The position numbers and the translations under genes are program-made. A stretch of DNA of 64,000 bases from RI-153 sp963721725 (GTDB lineage Bacteria; Chloroflexota; Anaerolineae; Caldilineales; Caldilineaceae), in assembly GCA_963721725.1 (NCBI GenBank), contig CAVRLX010000009.1, forward strand, positions 372,001 to 436,000, read 5' to 3'. A model generated the notes under the pieces. It was not told the DNA's origin. It saw only the letters and a list, made by a program, of their open reading frames with translations, and ran no database searches. Below, one piece after another: positions 18,907 to 27,583 of this stretch (positions are counted from its first letter, which is position 1; the number at the start of each line of letters is the position of its first letter).

Positions 18907-20070
18907 ATGACAGCCACAGATCTATTGATTATCGGCGCGGGGCCGTTTGGCCTATCGTTGGCCGGTCTGGCCCAAGATTTGGATATGAATTATCGCATAG
19001 TGGGCAAGCCTATGGAATTTTGGCGGGCCAATATGCCCGCTGGCATGTTTTTGCGCTCGGCCTGTGACTGGCATTTGGACCCCAATAACATCCACACGAT
19101 TGAGGCCTTCCTCGCGACCCAGGGGCAAACCCCGGCAGATGTGGAACCCCTCTCGCTGGATTTTTATCTCTCCTATGTGCAATGGTTTCAAACGCAAAAA
19201 GGTATCAACGTTCATGATGGCTATGTGCAGCGGCTGGACCAGACGGATGATGGGCATTTTCAGGCCACCCTTGCCGATGGCGACGTGATCATGGCCTCCA
19301 ATGTGGTGGTTGCCCTAGGCTTTCGCCCTTTCAAACACGAGCCAGCGGCGACGGTGGATCTATTGCCCGCAGGACGCTTTGCCCATACCTGCGATCTGGT
19401 AGAGTTCGCGCCGTTGCAGGGGAAGCGCTGCCTAATCTTGGGCGGGCGCCAAAGCGCCTTCGAGTGGACCGCGCTGCTCAACGAAGCCGGGGCGGCGGCG
19501 GTTCATGTTTCGCATCGCCACGCCAGCCCCGCCTTTGCCGAAGCCGATTGGTCGTGGGTCAACCCATTGGTGGATGCCATGGTAGAAAATCCAGGCTGGT
19601 TCCGTAACCTGAGCGCTGCCGAAAAAGAGGGTGTTAGCCATCGCCTGTGGGCCGAAGGGCGGCTCAAAGTGGAACCGTGGCTGGAATCCAGGGTGATGTG
19701 GCCGTCGGTCACTTTATGGCCGAAAACTGAAGTGTCGGCCTGCGCGGAACAAGCTGATGGCTCCCTGGCCGTGACCCTGCGCGCCATTGATGGCTCCGAC
19801 GAAAGCACGGTGACCGTTGATCAGGTGATCTTCGCCACCGGGTACAAAGTTGAGATCGACCGCATACCCTGTCTGGCCGCGGGGAATCTGCTGGCAAGGC
19901 TGGAAACCCGCAACGGTTATCCGGCGCTGGATGAGCATTTTCAGACCAATATTCCGGGGCTGTTTATCACGAGTATGCCCGCTGCCCAGGACTTCGGTCC
20001 GTTTTTCGCCTTTACCATTTCTGTACGTACCTCGGCTCGGCTGATCCAACAGGCACTTGTGGGCGGCTGA
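18907..20070 (+). CDS. FAD/NAD(P)-dependent oxidoreductase, flavin-monooxygenase-like
   Basis: 387 residues. The N-terminal Rossmann motif is LIIGAGPFGLSLAGLAQDL. A second dinucleotide-type site is GKRCLILGGRQSAFEWTALL near residue 170, and the ATG motif is VIFATGYKVE near 310. This arrangement matches lysine/ornithine N-monooxygenase-like and flavin-containing monooxygenase-like proteins; the substrate cannot be read from the sequence. RBS GAGGAGA precedes ATG 18907. It lies alone between a terminator and a promoter-bearing spacer. Confidence 0.8.
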   Translation: MTATDLLIIGAGPFGLSLAGLAQDLDMNYRIVGKPMEFWRANMPAGMFLRSACDWHLDPNNIHTIEAFLATQGQTPADVEPLSLDFYLSYVQWFQTQKGINVHDGYVQRLDQTDDGHFQATLADGDVIMASNVVVALGFRPFKHEPAATVDLLPAGRFAHTCDLVEFAPLQGKRCLILGGRQSAFEWTALLNEAGAAAVHVSHRHASPAFAEADWSWVNPLVDAMVENPGWFRNLSAAEKEGVSHRLWAEGRLKVEPWLESRVMWPSVTLWPKTEVSACAEQADGSLAVTLRAIDGSDESTVTVDQVIFATGYKVEIDRIPCLAAGNLLARLETRNGYPALDEHFQTNIPGLFITSMPAAQDFGPFFAFTISVRTSARLIQQALVGG

Positions 20071-20085
20071 GGGATTCATGCCCTA

Positions 20086-20114
20086 TTGTTTTGGAAACTA
20101 TTTTTCTGTATAAT
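20086..20114 (+). promoter_or_regulatory. Sigma70-type promoter upstream of the DUF4258 gene
   Basis: TTGTTT at 20086-20091, 17-base spacer, TATAAT at 20109-20114. Confidence 0.5.
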
Positions 20115-20170
20115 CCAAATCATCGTGGCAAAACGTCTTCTCCGGTGGCTGCGATGTCAACAGACCGTTT

Positions 20171-20202
20171 TGGAGAAAGGGACAGCGAGGGGCTGACAAC
20201 AG
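20171..20202 (+). repeat. Left arm of a 30-bp inverted repeat flanking the DUF4258 gene
   Basis: TGGAGAAAGGGACAGCGAGG followed by GGCTGACAACAG is the reverse complement, with a few mismatches and a 2-base length difference, of 20628-20657. The pair encloses only the DUF4258 gene. Confidence 0.7.
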
Positions 20203-20227
20203 CGAGTGAAAGGAGACATGCTACTCC

Positions 20228-20530
20228 ATGCTCGACACCATTCGCTTTTCCCAGCACGCTTCGGTGCGGATTGCACAGCGGGGTATCTCGGTTGAGGATG
20301 TGCTCTATGTTCTGGATTACGGGCGCCGCTTGTGGGTACGCAAGGCTCAGGCCTACTTCCTGGGCTGGCGAGACATTCCCAAACGCGATAAATCCACCCA
20401 CTGTCATTTGGAAGGGACGCTCGTTCTGTTGGATGGAACGGGCCATGCCGTGATTACAGCGTATCGTAATCGACAAGGCTTGAAGTTGATTCGTCGCAAG
20501 CAAAACGAAAAGGGCGCGTTTAAACACTGA
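20228..20530 (+). CDS. DUF4258 domain protein
   Basis: 100 residues. The N-terminal RFSQHASVRIAQRGISVEDV and central ALAVITAYRN-like AVITAYRNRQGLKLIRRK match the DUF4258 family, small proteins with a RelE/barnase-like look that often occur as toxin-like singletons. The ATG at 20228 follows AGGAGA by about 12 bases. No antitoxin partner is visible on either side. A 30-bp inverted repeat brackets the gene, suggesting that it moves or moved as a cassette. Molecular activity is unknown. Confidence 0.8.
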   Translation: MLDTIRFSQHASVRIAQRGISVEDVLYVLDYGRRLWVRKAQAYFLGWRDIPKRDKSTHCHLEGTLVLLDGTGHAVITAYRNRQGLKLIRRKQNEKGAFKH

Positions 20531-20627
20531 GGTTCTGCTCCATCGCTGCCACTCCTTCACTCTCCTCAGAAACTCAGGCTTGAGCATGAATCCCCCAATC
20601 GTCTCGCGATCTCTACGTATCGGCCTA

Positions 20628-20657
20628 CTGTTGTCAGCCCCTCTTTGTCCCTCTCCA
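20628..20657 (-). repeat. Right arm of the inverted repeat flanking the DUF4258 gene
   Basis: CTGTTGTCAGCCCCTCTTTG followed by TCCCTCTCCA, complementary to 20171-20202. It lies in the 372-base spacer 20531-20902, which also holds a family 1 repeat and no other gene that I can support. Confidence 0.7.
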
Positions 20658-20760
20658 GTCGGCCCATCCACGCCGATTGTCCTCGCCTGCACGCTCCGAT
20701 TCGGCCACTGGTAAAGATGCACAAACCCCTTCTCCTTTGTAAAATTGAAGTGACTATCCA

Positions 20761-20833
20761 GCTGCGACGCACTCGCCAAGGGTAGGTCGGTTGCAAAAAG
20801 GCTGTGTGGCGTGTGCGTCGCACCCTGGACCTG
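20761..20833 (+). repeat. Family 1 inverted-repeat element (64-bp core), copy 1
   Basis: Core 20761-20824 with arms GCTGCGACGCACTCGCCA and TGGCGTGTGCGTCGCACC, followed by the family tail CTGGACCTG. This is the most diverged copy in its arms. Confidence 0.85.
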
Positions 20834-20902
20834 AACAGATACGAGTTTTGCAACGCTCAAGAAAATGTCATCGGTTTCCCCTCCCGTTGAAAGGAATCAA
20901 CT

Positions 20903-21910
20903 GTGAAGCGAATTCAATTAGGTGTGATCGGCCTGGGCCTGATTTGGCTGCGCGAACACAAACATCTGCTGGCAGATCTGGCCGACCAGATCGAACCCGT
21001 CGCCTTTTGCGATCTCTCCCCACAGCGCCGCGCCGAAACCGCCGCCGCTTATCCGGGCGCGCCTGTGTTGGATGACCCCGCGGCGTTGATGGCGTTGCCC
21101 GATCTGGATGCCGTGCTGGTGTTAACGCCGATTGCGCTCAACGCGCCCACGGCGCACGCTGCGCTGGCAGCGGGCAAGCACGTCATCATGGAAAAGCCGA
21201 TTGCCCGATCTGTGGCCGAAGGGCAGGCGCTGATTGAATTTGCTCAGGCCCAGGGCAAACGCCTTTTCGTCACCGAGCAGTTGGCCTATCGCCAAGCCGA
21301 GACAACGCTGGCGGCACTGCTGGCAGCGGGCGAAATCGGCGAGCCTGTGCTCTGGGAACGGGTGCAACATTTCGAGGGCGACAGCGCCCAGGGGCCGCTC
21401 AGCTATGCCTCTACGCCGTGGCGCCAAAATGCCGACTTCCCGCTGGGCACACTTTTCGATGGCGGCATTCATCTCATCGCCAGCCTGACCAAAGTCTTTG
21501 GCGCGCCGCAGCGGGTCTCGGCCACAGGTCGCAAACTGCGCGCCGGCTATGGCGAGTATGATCAGGTCTCCATGCTCTTCGGCTATGAAAACGGCATGAC
21601 GGGCATGTTGAGCCATTCCACCTGCCTGCCCACGCTGCAAAATCATTTTCACATCCACGGCAGCGACGGCGTGATCAGCGTTGACGCCGACAGCATCCTA
21701 GTGGAACGTCAGGGGCAGCCCGCCCGCCAGATTCCCATGCCGCCTGAGAATCGGCGCGCGCCCATGTGGCAGGCCATCGTCCATGCCTATGTTGAGGGCG
21801 GCGATCCCTACTATACCCCGCAGCGCGCGCTGCAAGATGTCGCCATTCTCGAAGGCGTGGAGCGGGCCATTAAGCATCAGCAATGGGTGGATGTGGTTAA
21901 AACGAGCTGA
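20903..21910 (+). CDS. Gfo/Idh/MocA-family NAD(P)-dependent oxidoreductase
   Basis: 335 residues, sugar or inositol dehydrogenase type. The Rossmann motif is LGVIGLGLIWLREHKHLL. DAVLVLTPIALNAPTAHAAL and AGKHVIMEKPIARSVAEGQA include the family's catalytic EKP lysine. The C-terminal alpha/beta domain has FDGGIHLIASLTKVFG, with the conserved G-G-x-H that positions the substrate. The start is a GTG at 20903 preceded by AAAGGAA. The DUF6155 gene follows by 21 bases, so co-transcription is possible. The substrate is unknown. Confidence 0.88.
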   Translation: MKRIQLGVIGLGLIWLREHKHLLADLADQIEPVAFCDLSPQRRAETAAAYPGAPVLDDPAALMALPDLDAVLVLTPIALNAPTAHAALAAGKHVIMEKPIARSVAEGQALIEFAQAQGKRLFVTEQLAYRQAETTLAALLAAGEIGEPVLWERVQHFEGDSAQGPLSYASTPWRQNADFPLGTLFDGGIHLIASLTKVFGAPQRVSATGRKLRAGYGEYDQVSMLFGYENGMTGMLSHSTCLPTLQNHFHIHGSDGVISVDADSILVERQGQPARQIPMPPENRRAPMWQAIVHAYVEGGDPYYTPQRALQDVAILEGVERAIKHQQWVDVVKTS

Positions 21911-21931
21911 AATTTGAGGAGATAGCGCACC

Positions 21932-22488
21932 ATGAGCGAGGATAAAAAAGTCAAATGGTCCGATGTAAAACAAGAACTGAGCGCACTGGAAAAGCCTGAA
22001 CTTTTGCAACTGTTGCGTGGACTGTTTCAGCTTTCGCCCAACAACAAGCTCTATTTGAAAACACAACTCTTCCCGGCAGCCGATACCGAAGCCGAACGTG
22101 AAATTTTCCGTAAGCGCATTCTCAGTCAGTTCTACCGAGGAAATAGCCCTGGCCCACTAAACTTGCGCGAGGCCCGCAAGGCATTGACTGAATATCGAAA
22201 AGTGAGTTCCGATCCGTGGGGCTGTTAGATCTGTTGCTTTTCTACGTGGAGACAGGGACCCGCTTTACCAACGATTATGGAGATATTGACGAACGCTTTT
22301 ACATCAGCCTGGAATCTGTGTTGGATGATTTTGCAAACGGTTCTGCGCCAGCATCCCGACTTTTATTCGGAGTTTTCGCCGAGACTGGCGATAGACTTCA
22401 TCGGGCGACGGCCTCGATTGGGTGGGGCTATGGGGATGCTGTGAGTGAAATCGTCGGGGAGATGAAAGCGTCAATTTGGGACGACTAA
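21932..22488 (+). CDS. DUF6155-like protein, frame broken once
   Basis: The N-terminal piece (VKQELSALEKPELLQLLRGL, REARKALTEYRKVSSDP) stops at TAG 22226-22228. The remainder, LLDLLLFYVETGTRFTNDYG and DIDERFYISLESVLDDF, continues in another frame. One base missing from the G run 22218-22221 explains the break. The combined protein of about 185 residues matches my memory of DUF6155 (helical protein with a FTN-x-YGDI-x-E-x-FY signature, function unknown). RBS GAGGAG precedes ATG 21932. Confidence 0.72.
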
Positions 22489-22619
22489 TCCCAACGAGTG
22501 GCCGTGGCGATGGAATTCTCATACGATAGCGGCACGAATATCCTGATTTCTTTCCGGGTCTGGCGGCAGAGGGTGTGCCGTCTCTATCCTGTTTTTCGCT
22601 CATTCTAAAGAAGGTGTTT

Positions 22620-23230
22620 ATGCTCACTCTTTTGTTAGGTCTGTTTGGTACAGGTGATTGTCCTCTTGCTTATCGCCGCTGTGATCTACATTGCCTTTAA
22701 AAAGCCGTTTGACCTGCCTTTTCTCTCTTCGGATAAACTCCCAACCTGGGAAGATGCGGCGCGCACGTTGAATCGTGGCGACAGCCGCACACAAACTGTG
22801 CGCCAAATTCGCAGTAGTAACCATTCCCTGGCACTGGATGCGGTGCAGACGGCACGAACGCAGGGCTGGCTCACTGATGGCACACTGGCCGGGGCGACAT
22901 TGCGCCTTGCTAATCTGCCGGGGGCCGATTTGCGCGGGGCCAATTTGGCCGGTGCTAATCTGAGCTATGCCGATCTCAGCACAGCCCGATTGACAGACGC
23001 CGATCTTGCCGATGCCGATCTGATCCCAGGCCAACCTGCAACAAGCCAATTTGGATCGGGCCGATCTGCGTGGGGCACAGATGGAAAGCGCCAATCTAGA
23101 GGGCGTTTCGCTGGTCGGCGCGCTCTATAACAGCCGCACCCGCTGGCCGTCGGGCTTTGATGTGACAGAGACCGAGGCTATTGACGTGGATGATCTGGTT
23201 GCCCAGGAAACAGGTAGGTTGCATGCGTAA
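22620..23230 (+). CDS. Membrane-anchored pentapeptide-repeat protein, frame broken twice
   Basis: ATG 22620 has the RBS AAGAAGG and, if one T is removed from 22644-22646, gives MLTLLLGLLVQVIVLLLIAA, a TM anchor. A linker of about 70 residues leads to pentapeptide repeats of the A(D/N)Lxx type (LANLPGADLRGANLAGANLS, YADLSTARLTDADLADADLI). A second break at the C run 23025-23027 hides further repeats (QANLQQANLDRADLRGAQME). The repaired protein ends GRLHA at TAA 23228-23230, after a tail that includes YNSRTRWPSGFD, common in these proteins. The right-handed beta helix probably mediates protein contacts; no function is assigned. Confidence 0.78.
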
Positions 23231-23268
23231 TAATTGGAAATTCGTCCCTCCCACCGAAAGGAAAACCC

Positions 23269-24261
23269 ATGCCCACACAAACTCCTGGCGCAGCCGTGGC
23301 TGCGCGCAACTGGGATCACGATGTGATCCGCTATCCCGACCCGGCGGTGGAAGTGCTCGATCCGCGCTTTGGCAAAATGCGCCTGGGCAGCGCGGTCATC
23401 GAACGCATCTGGACGGGCGGGCGCTGGGCCGAGGGGCCAGTCTGGTTTGGCGATGGCCGCTATCTGCTGTGGAGCGACATCCCCAACAACCGCATGATGC
23501 GCTGGTGCGAAGAGAGCGGCGCGGTGACGGTCTTTCGCAGCCCGTCCAATTATTGCAACGGCCACACCCGGGATCGCCAGGGGCGTCTCGTCACCTGTGA
23601 ACACGGCACGCGCCGCGTCACCCGCACGGAGCATGATGGCTCGATTACAGTGTTGATGGATTCGTTCGACGGCAAACGGCTCAACGCGCCCAACGATGTG
23701 GTGGTTCACAGCGACGGGGCGATCTGGTTTACCGATCCGGGCTATGGGATTCTGATGAACTATGAGGGATTTAAGGCTGAACCCGAACAGCCCAATCGGG
23801 TCTATCGGCTTGATCCACAAAGCGGCCACGTGACTGTGGTGGCCGACGATTTTTCGCGTCCGAATGGGCTTTGCTTTGCGCCCGACGAGTCGTTGCTTTA
23901 CATTGTGGACACAGGCCACTCGCACGATGCCGACGCGCCGTCGCACATTCGGGTCTTTGATGTGATCGCGGGGAAAACGCTGGCAAACGGACGTATGTTC
24001 ACCGACATGTTACCGGGAAGCGGGGATGGCATCCGCTGTGATGTAGCGGGGAATCTATGGGCGGCGGCAGGCTGGGGCGGCGAAGGCTTTGACGGCGTCC
24101 ACTGTTTCGCGCCCGATGGCACGCTGATTGGCAAGATTCACCTGCCCGAACCGTGTGCCAATCTCTGCTTTGGCGGCGCTCGCAAAAACCGCCTTTTTAT
24201 GACGGCGAGCCAGTCGGTCTATAGCCTCTATGTGGAGACGACCGGGGCACAGGTTCCGTAG
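23269..24261 (+). CDS. SMP-30/gluconolactonase-family protein
   Basis: 330-residue six-bladed beta-propeller hydrolase, cytoplasmic by lack of a signal sequence. The metal ligands expected for the family are in place: Glu in WAEGPVWFGDGRYLLWSD, Asn in RLNAPNDVVVHSDGAIWFTD, Asn in FSRPNGLCFAPDESLLYIVD, and Asp in GDGIRCDVAGNLW. These enzymes open sugar lactones such as gluconolactone using a divalent metal. RBS AAAGGAA precedes ATG 23269 and a strong terminator follows. The specific lactone is not known. Confidence 0.9.
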   Translation: MPTQTPGAAVAARNWDHDVIRYPDPAVEVLDPRFGKMRLGSAVIERIWTGGRWAEGPVWFGDGRYLLWSDIPNNRMMRWCEESGAVTVFRSPSNYCNGHTRDRQGRLVTCEHGTRRVTRTEHDGSITVLMDSFDGKRLNAPNDVVVHSDGAIWFTDPGYGILMNYEGFKAEPEQPNRVYRLDPQSGHVTVVADDFSRPNGLCFAPDESLLYIVDTGHSHDADAPSHIRVFDVIAGKTLANGRMFTDMLPGSGDGIRCDVAGNLWAAAGWGGEGFDGVHCFAPDGTLIGKIHLPEPCANLCFGGARKNRLFMTASQSVYSLYVETTGAQVP

Positions 24262-24265
24262 GGGA

Positions 24266-24308
24266 AAAGAGAGTGGGAGATTGTTGAAATCTCCCACTCT
24301 CTTGTTTT
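24266..24308 (+). terminator. Rho-independent terminator of the SMP-30 gene
   Basis: AAGAGAGTGGGAGATT pairs with AATCTCCCACTCTCTT and is followed by a T tract. Confidence 0.9.
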
Positions 24309-24320
24309 TTATATTTATGC

Positions 24321-24405
24321 AGGTCTAGGGTGCGACGCACTCGCCACACAAGCGTTTCACAACCCATCAACCCTTGGCGAGTGCGTCGCACCTGGATAGG
24401 TACGG
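24321..24405 (-). repeat. Family 1 inverted-repeat element, copy 2
   Basis: Core 24329-24392 is exactly 64 bp with perfect 18-bp arms GGTGCGACGCACTCGCCA and TGGCGAGTGCGTCGCACC. The family tail CTAGACCTGC is on the left, so the element is in minus orientation. Confidence 0.92.
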
Positions 24406-24409
24406 TTTT

Positions 24410-24823
24410 TTACATCATCCCTGTGACGCGTGCCACACCCAACGCCACTAATAGCCCCGTCACAATAAACGTAATTGCTGCTGTCTGAAATTTAGATTGA
24501 TCAGTTGTCGCCTTGCGTGCTCGGCTCCAACCAACGTGCATCACGGCGATGGCAATCAGCATAATCACCGGATGCTCCATCATGCGCGTGGCTCGCCCTG
24601 CCATCAGACCCATGCTGGCCGCCACACCCCACAACGCCAATCCAAGCACCAGTTGAATATCTACGAGAATGGCGGTAATCGACCCAATGCGTCTGTCCAT
24701 TGGCGTCCATTGTCCGCGGCCCAGCCAGCCGATTAGAAATTTCACAATCGCAATCACCAAGACTGCCAGTGCAATATAGCGCCAGCCCGAATGTGCATTT
24801 AATAAAAACGCATACATCGACAT
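24410..24823 (-). CDS. Four-TM membrane protein with conserved-looking histidines
   Basis: 137 residues with four hydrophobic segments (about 15-32, 47-66, 82-97, 114-133). Histidines lie near membrane edges: H10 in LNAHSGWRYIALA, one in MMEHPVIMLIAIA and one in VMHVGWSRA. HSGWRY openings occur in uncharacterised four-helix proteins of Bacteroidota and Chloroflexota. The spacing of His pairs could ligate b-type haem, but that is a guess. RBS AAGGTG precedes ATG 24823. Not recognised by name. Confidence 0.6.
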   Translation of the reverse strand: MSMYAFLLNAHSGWRYIALAVLVIAIVKFLIGWLGRGQWTPMDRRIGSITAILVDIQLVLGLALWGVAASMGLMAGRATRMMEHPVIMLIAIAVMHVGWSRARKATTDQSKFQTAAITFIVTGLLVALGVARVTGMM

Positions 24824-25010
24824 TCACCTTCTTTCTTGTGAGATGGAAATTCTGCTTGAATTGCAAACGCCATTTGCGCATTTTACCACAAACGCTCGAA
24901 TCAATAGATTTCATATCTCCCCAAAAATGGATCTTTGCCCTGCTCTCTGGTACACTGCCAGAGTGTACCAGACTCCATAGACCATGATCCACTGGATAGA
25001 TTTAGCGCGT

Positions 25011-25820
25011 ATGACGAAGATAGCTAATTCCAAAAAACTACAAGGACAGGTTGCCATTGTCACCGGCGGAGGGCGCGGGATTGGCGCTGCTTCGGCGCGA
25101 CTCTTGGCGGCGGCGGGCGCGTCGTTGGTGATCACTGCGCGCAGCGAAGACGAGATCGAAGCTGTGGCCGCCGAGATCCGCCGCAACGGGGGCAAGGCGA
25201 TTGCCGTGCCCGCCGATGTCAGCGACATGGATCAGATTGAAGAAGTGGTGGAGACGGCGCTCACCCAATACGACCGTGTTGACATTCTCGTCAACAATGC
25301 CGGTATCATTTGGCCGATTGAAGAAGCCGCCCACGCCGATCCCGATGAATGGGCCTATAACATTCACGTTAATCTGATCGGGTCCTATTCCATGGCGCGC
25401 AACGTTTTGCCGATTATGCTCGAACAGAACTATGGGCGCATCCTGAACATCACCAGCGGCGCGGCCGAGCGTCCCATTCCCGGTTGGAGCGCCTATTGTG
25501 TCGCCAAAGCCGGCATTAACATGCTCACCCAGGCGTTGGCCGCAGAACTTACAGCCAGCGCTGTGCGTGTCAACGCCCTCAGCCCTGGCATGGTGGACAC
25601 GGAAATGCAAGCTGACATTCGCAGCGTGGATGGGGAAGAGAGCGGGCTAGACTATAGCCTCTTTCACACGGCCCACAGCAGCGGTCAATTGCGCTCACCC
25701 GAAGAGATCGCCCGCATGGTCTATTGGATCGTAGGGCCGTGGGGCCGCACGCATAATGGCGAAATTTTTACACAAAGTAATGCGTCCTGGTTGGCGCAGA
25801 TTGAGAAAGATGTTGCGTAA
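25011..25820 (+). CDS. Short-chain dehydrogenase/reductase
   Basis: SDR-fold NAD(P)-dependent oxidoreductase, 269 residues from ATG 25011 (ATG 24984 would add 9; neither has a clear RBS). The cofactor motif is [15 protein letters not shown], followed by [14 protein letters not shown], the catalytic serine in [15 protein letters not shown], and the YCVAK active-site Tyr/Lys. The C-terminal [14 protein letters not shown] is common in 3-oxoacyl-ACP-reductase-like SDRs. The R after the first Gly pair (GGGRGIG) and the S/R-rich stretch at the end of strand 2 (TARSEDE) favour NADPH. The substrate is unknown. Confidence 0.85.
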   Translation: MTKIANSKKLQGQVAIVTGGGRGIGAASARLLAAAGASLVITARSEDEIEAVAAEIRRNGGKAIAVPADVSDMDQIEEVVETALTQYDRVDILVNNAGIIWPIEEAAHADPDEWAYNIHVNLIGSYSMARNVLPIMLEQNYGRILNITSGAAERPIPGWSAYCVAKAGINMLTQALAAELTASAVRVNALSPGMVDTEMQADIRSVDGEESGLDYSLFHTAHSSGQLRSPEEIARMVYWIVGPWGRTHNGEIFTQSNASWLAQIEKDVA

Positions 25821-25939
25821 TCTGTAATTTTTGTTTGTATCGTGAGGGCTACTGTACAGCCGAAACATCAACACAATTTACGGGTTACGTCCCCCACTAT
25901 CAGATTTTGACCAATTCACAACAACGGAGACACTCCTCT

Positions 25940-27193
25940 ATGGCCTACAAGAAAATCAACGTGCCGCAAGACGGCGCAAAAATCACCATCGGTGCCAATG
26001 GCGTCCTGCAAGTGCCCAACAACCCGATTGTCTGTTTTATCGAAGGCGACGGTACCGGCGTGGATATTTGGAATGCCAGCCAGCCTGTGCTGGATGCTGC
26101 CGTGGAAAAAGCCTATGGCGGCGAAAAGAAGATCATCTGGATGGAAGTCTACGCTGGCGACAAAGCCAACGAAGTCTACGGCGAGACGGTCTGGCTGCCT
26201 CAAGAGACGCTGGATGCCATTGATGAATATCTCGTCGCCATCAAAGGCCCGCTGACCACCCCTGTGGGCGGCGGCATCCGCAGCATCAATGTGGCCCTGC
26301 GTCAACGGTTGGATCTCTACGCCTGTGTGCGCCCAGTGCAATATTTCCAGGGCGTGCCCAGCCCGGTGAAGCAGCCCGAACTGGTGGATATGGTGATCTT
26401 CCGCGAGAACACCGAGGACATCTACGCTGGCATCGAGTTTGAAGAAGGCACCGCCGATGTCGAGAAGTTTAAGCAACTCTTCAAGGAAAACTTCCCCAAA
26501 CAGTTCGAGAAAATCCGCTTCCCCGACACCGCCGGCATCGGCATCAAACCCGTCAGCCGTGAAGGCACGGCCCGCCTTGTGCGCGCCGCCATTCAATACG
26601 CCATCGACAACAACCGCAAAAATGTAACCCTGGTCCACAAGGGCAACATTATGAAGTTCACCGAAGGCGCGTTTATGAAGTGGGGCTACGAACTGGCCGC
26701 CGCCGAATTTGGCGCAGTGCCGCTGGATGGCGGCCCCTGGCACAAACTGCCCAACGGCATCATCATCAAAGATGTGATCGCTGACGCCATGTTGCAGCAA
26801 ATCCTCACCCGCCCGGCAGAGTACGACGTGCTGGCGACGCTCAACCTCAACGGTGACTACATTTCCGATGCACTGGCAGCCCAGGTCGGCGGCATTGGCA
26901 TCGCCCCCGGTGCGAATATCAACTACGAGACGGGTCGCGCTATCTTCGAGGCCACCCACGGCACGGCTCCCAAGTATGCCGGCCAGGACAAGGTTAACCC
27001 CTCGTCGGTGATTTTGAGCGGCGAAATGATGCTTCGCCACATGGGGTGGAACGAAGCCGCCGATCTGATTGTACGCTCCACCAGCAAGACCATCAGCCAA
27101 AAGACTGTCACTTATGACTTTGCCCGCCTGATGGATGAGGCCAACGAAGTCAAGTGCAGTGAATTCGGCCAAGCGCTAATCGAAAATATGTAA
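25940..27193 (+). CDS. icd: NADP-dependent isocitrate dehydrogenase
   Basis: TCA-cycle enzyme oxidising isocitrate to 2-oxoglutarate. From ATG 25940 the product is 417 residues, close to E. coli Icd (416). Substrate motifs are [16 protein letters not shown] (Thr where E. coli has the phosphorylatable Ser) and [13 protein letters not shown]. The cofactor loop [20 protein letters not shown] keeps the Lys-Tyr pair that gives NADP preference. The longer frame from 25835 is unlikely because homology begins at the internal ATG. A clear terminator follows. The Ser-to-Thr change leaves it unclear whether kinase control operates. Confidence 0.95.
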   Translation: MAYKKINVPQDGAKITIGANGVLQVPNNPIVCFIEGDGTGVDIWNASQPVLDAAVEKAYGGEKKIIWMEVYAGDKANEVYGETVWLPQETLDAIDEYLVAIKGPLTTPVGGGIRSINVALRQRLDLYACVRPVQYFQGVPSPVKQPELVDMVIFRENTEDIYAGIEFEEGTADVEKFKQLFKENFPKQFEKIRFPDTAGIGIKPVSREGTARLVRAAIQYAIDNNRKNVTLVHKGNIMKFTEGAFMKWGYELAAAEFGAVPLDGGPWHKLPNGIIIKDVIADAMLQQILTRPAEYDVLATLNLNGDYISDALAAQVGGIGIAPGANINYETGRAIFEATHGTAPKYAGQDKVNPSSVILSGEMMLRHMGWNEAADLIVRSTSKTISQKTVTYDFARLMDEANEVKCSEFGQALIENM

Positions 27194-27212
27194 TTCAATT
27201 TTGCCCGACACG

Positions 27213-27250
27213 AAGGGAGACTGTATCGAATCAATACAGTCTCCCTTTTT
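27213..27250 (+). terminator. Rho-independent terminator of icd
   Basis: AAGGGAGACTGTAT pairs with ATACAGTCTCCCTT and is followed by a T tract. Confidence 0.9.
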
Positions 27251-27310
27251 CGTTAAGGCGATTTTAACCAATAGGGTGTCATTGGCCGAATCTGCCTTGA
27301 TAAACTAACT

Positions 27311-27393
27311 AGGAGTTACGCAGGCGCCCCAGACGTTGAACTTTTCTGAAAAGTTCAACGTCTCCTATCGCAACTGCTTGGTGCGTAACTCCT
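27311..27393. repeat. Family 2 nested-hairpin repeat (83 bp), copy 1
   Basis: Terminal arms AGGAGTTACGCA and TGCGTAACTCCT enclose an inner hairpin GACGTTGAACTTTTC/GAAAAGTTCAACGTC. It lies in the 390-base spacer 27194-27583, in which I see only the icd terminator, this repeat and the RBS AGGTAGGA of the next gene. Confidence 0.85.
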
Positions 27394-27583
27394 GCTGTCA
27401 ACTTTCCCCACTGATAAAGTCATACAAAACTCCCTCGAATTAACGGTTCCGTAAGAGTAATTAACCCAATATACTTGATTAGAAACAGACGTGGCCGTAA
27501 CAGTAGTTCATAGAGCATCATTCCCACAGACGAAACTCGAACAGGCCACTTGTGTTAGTTGTGGCCCCAGGTAGGAATCAACT

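Noticed and set aside
25916..27172. Long minus-strand open frame of 418 codons
   Set aside because: Exact antisense shadow of isocitrate dehydrogenase; no motif, no RBS.
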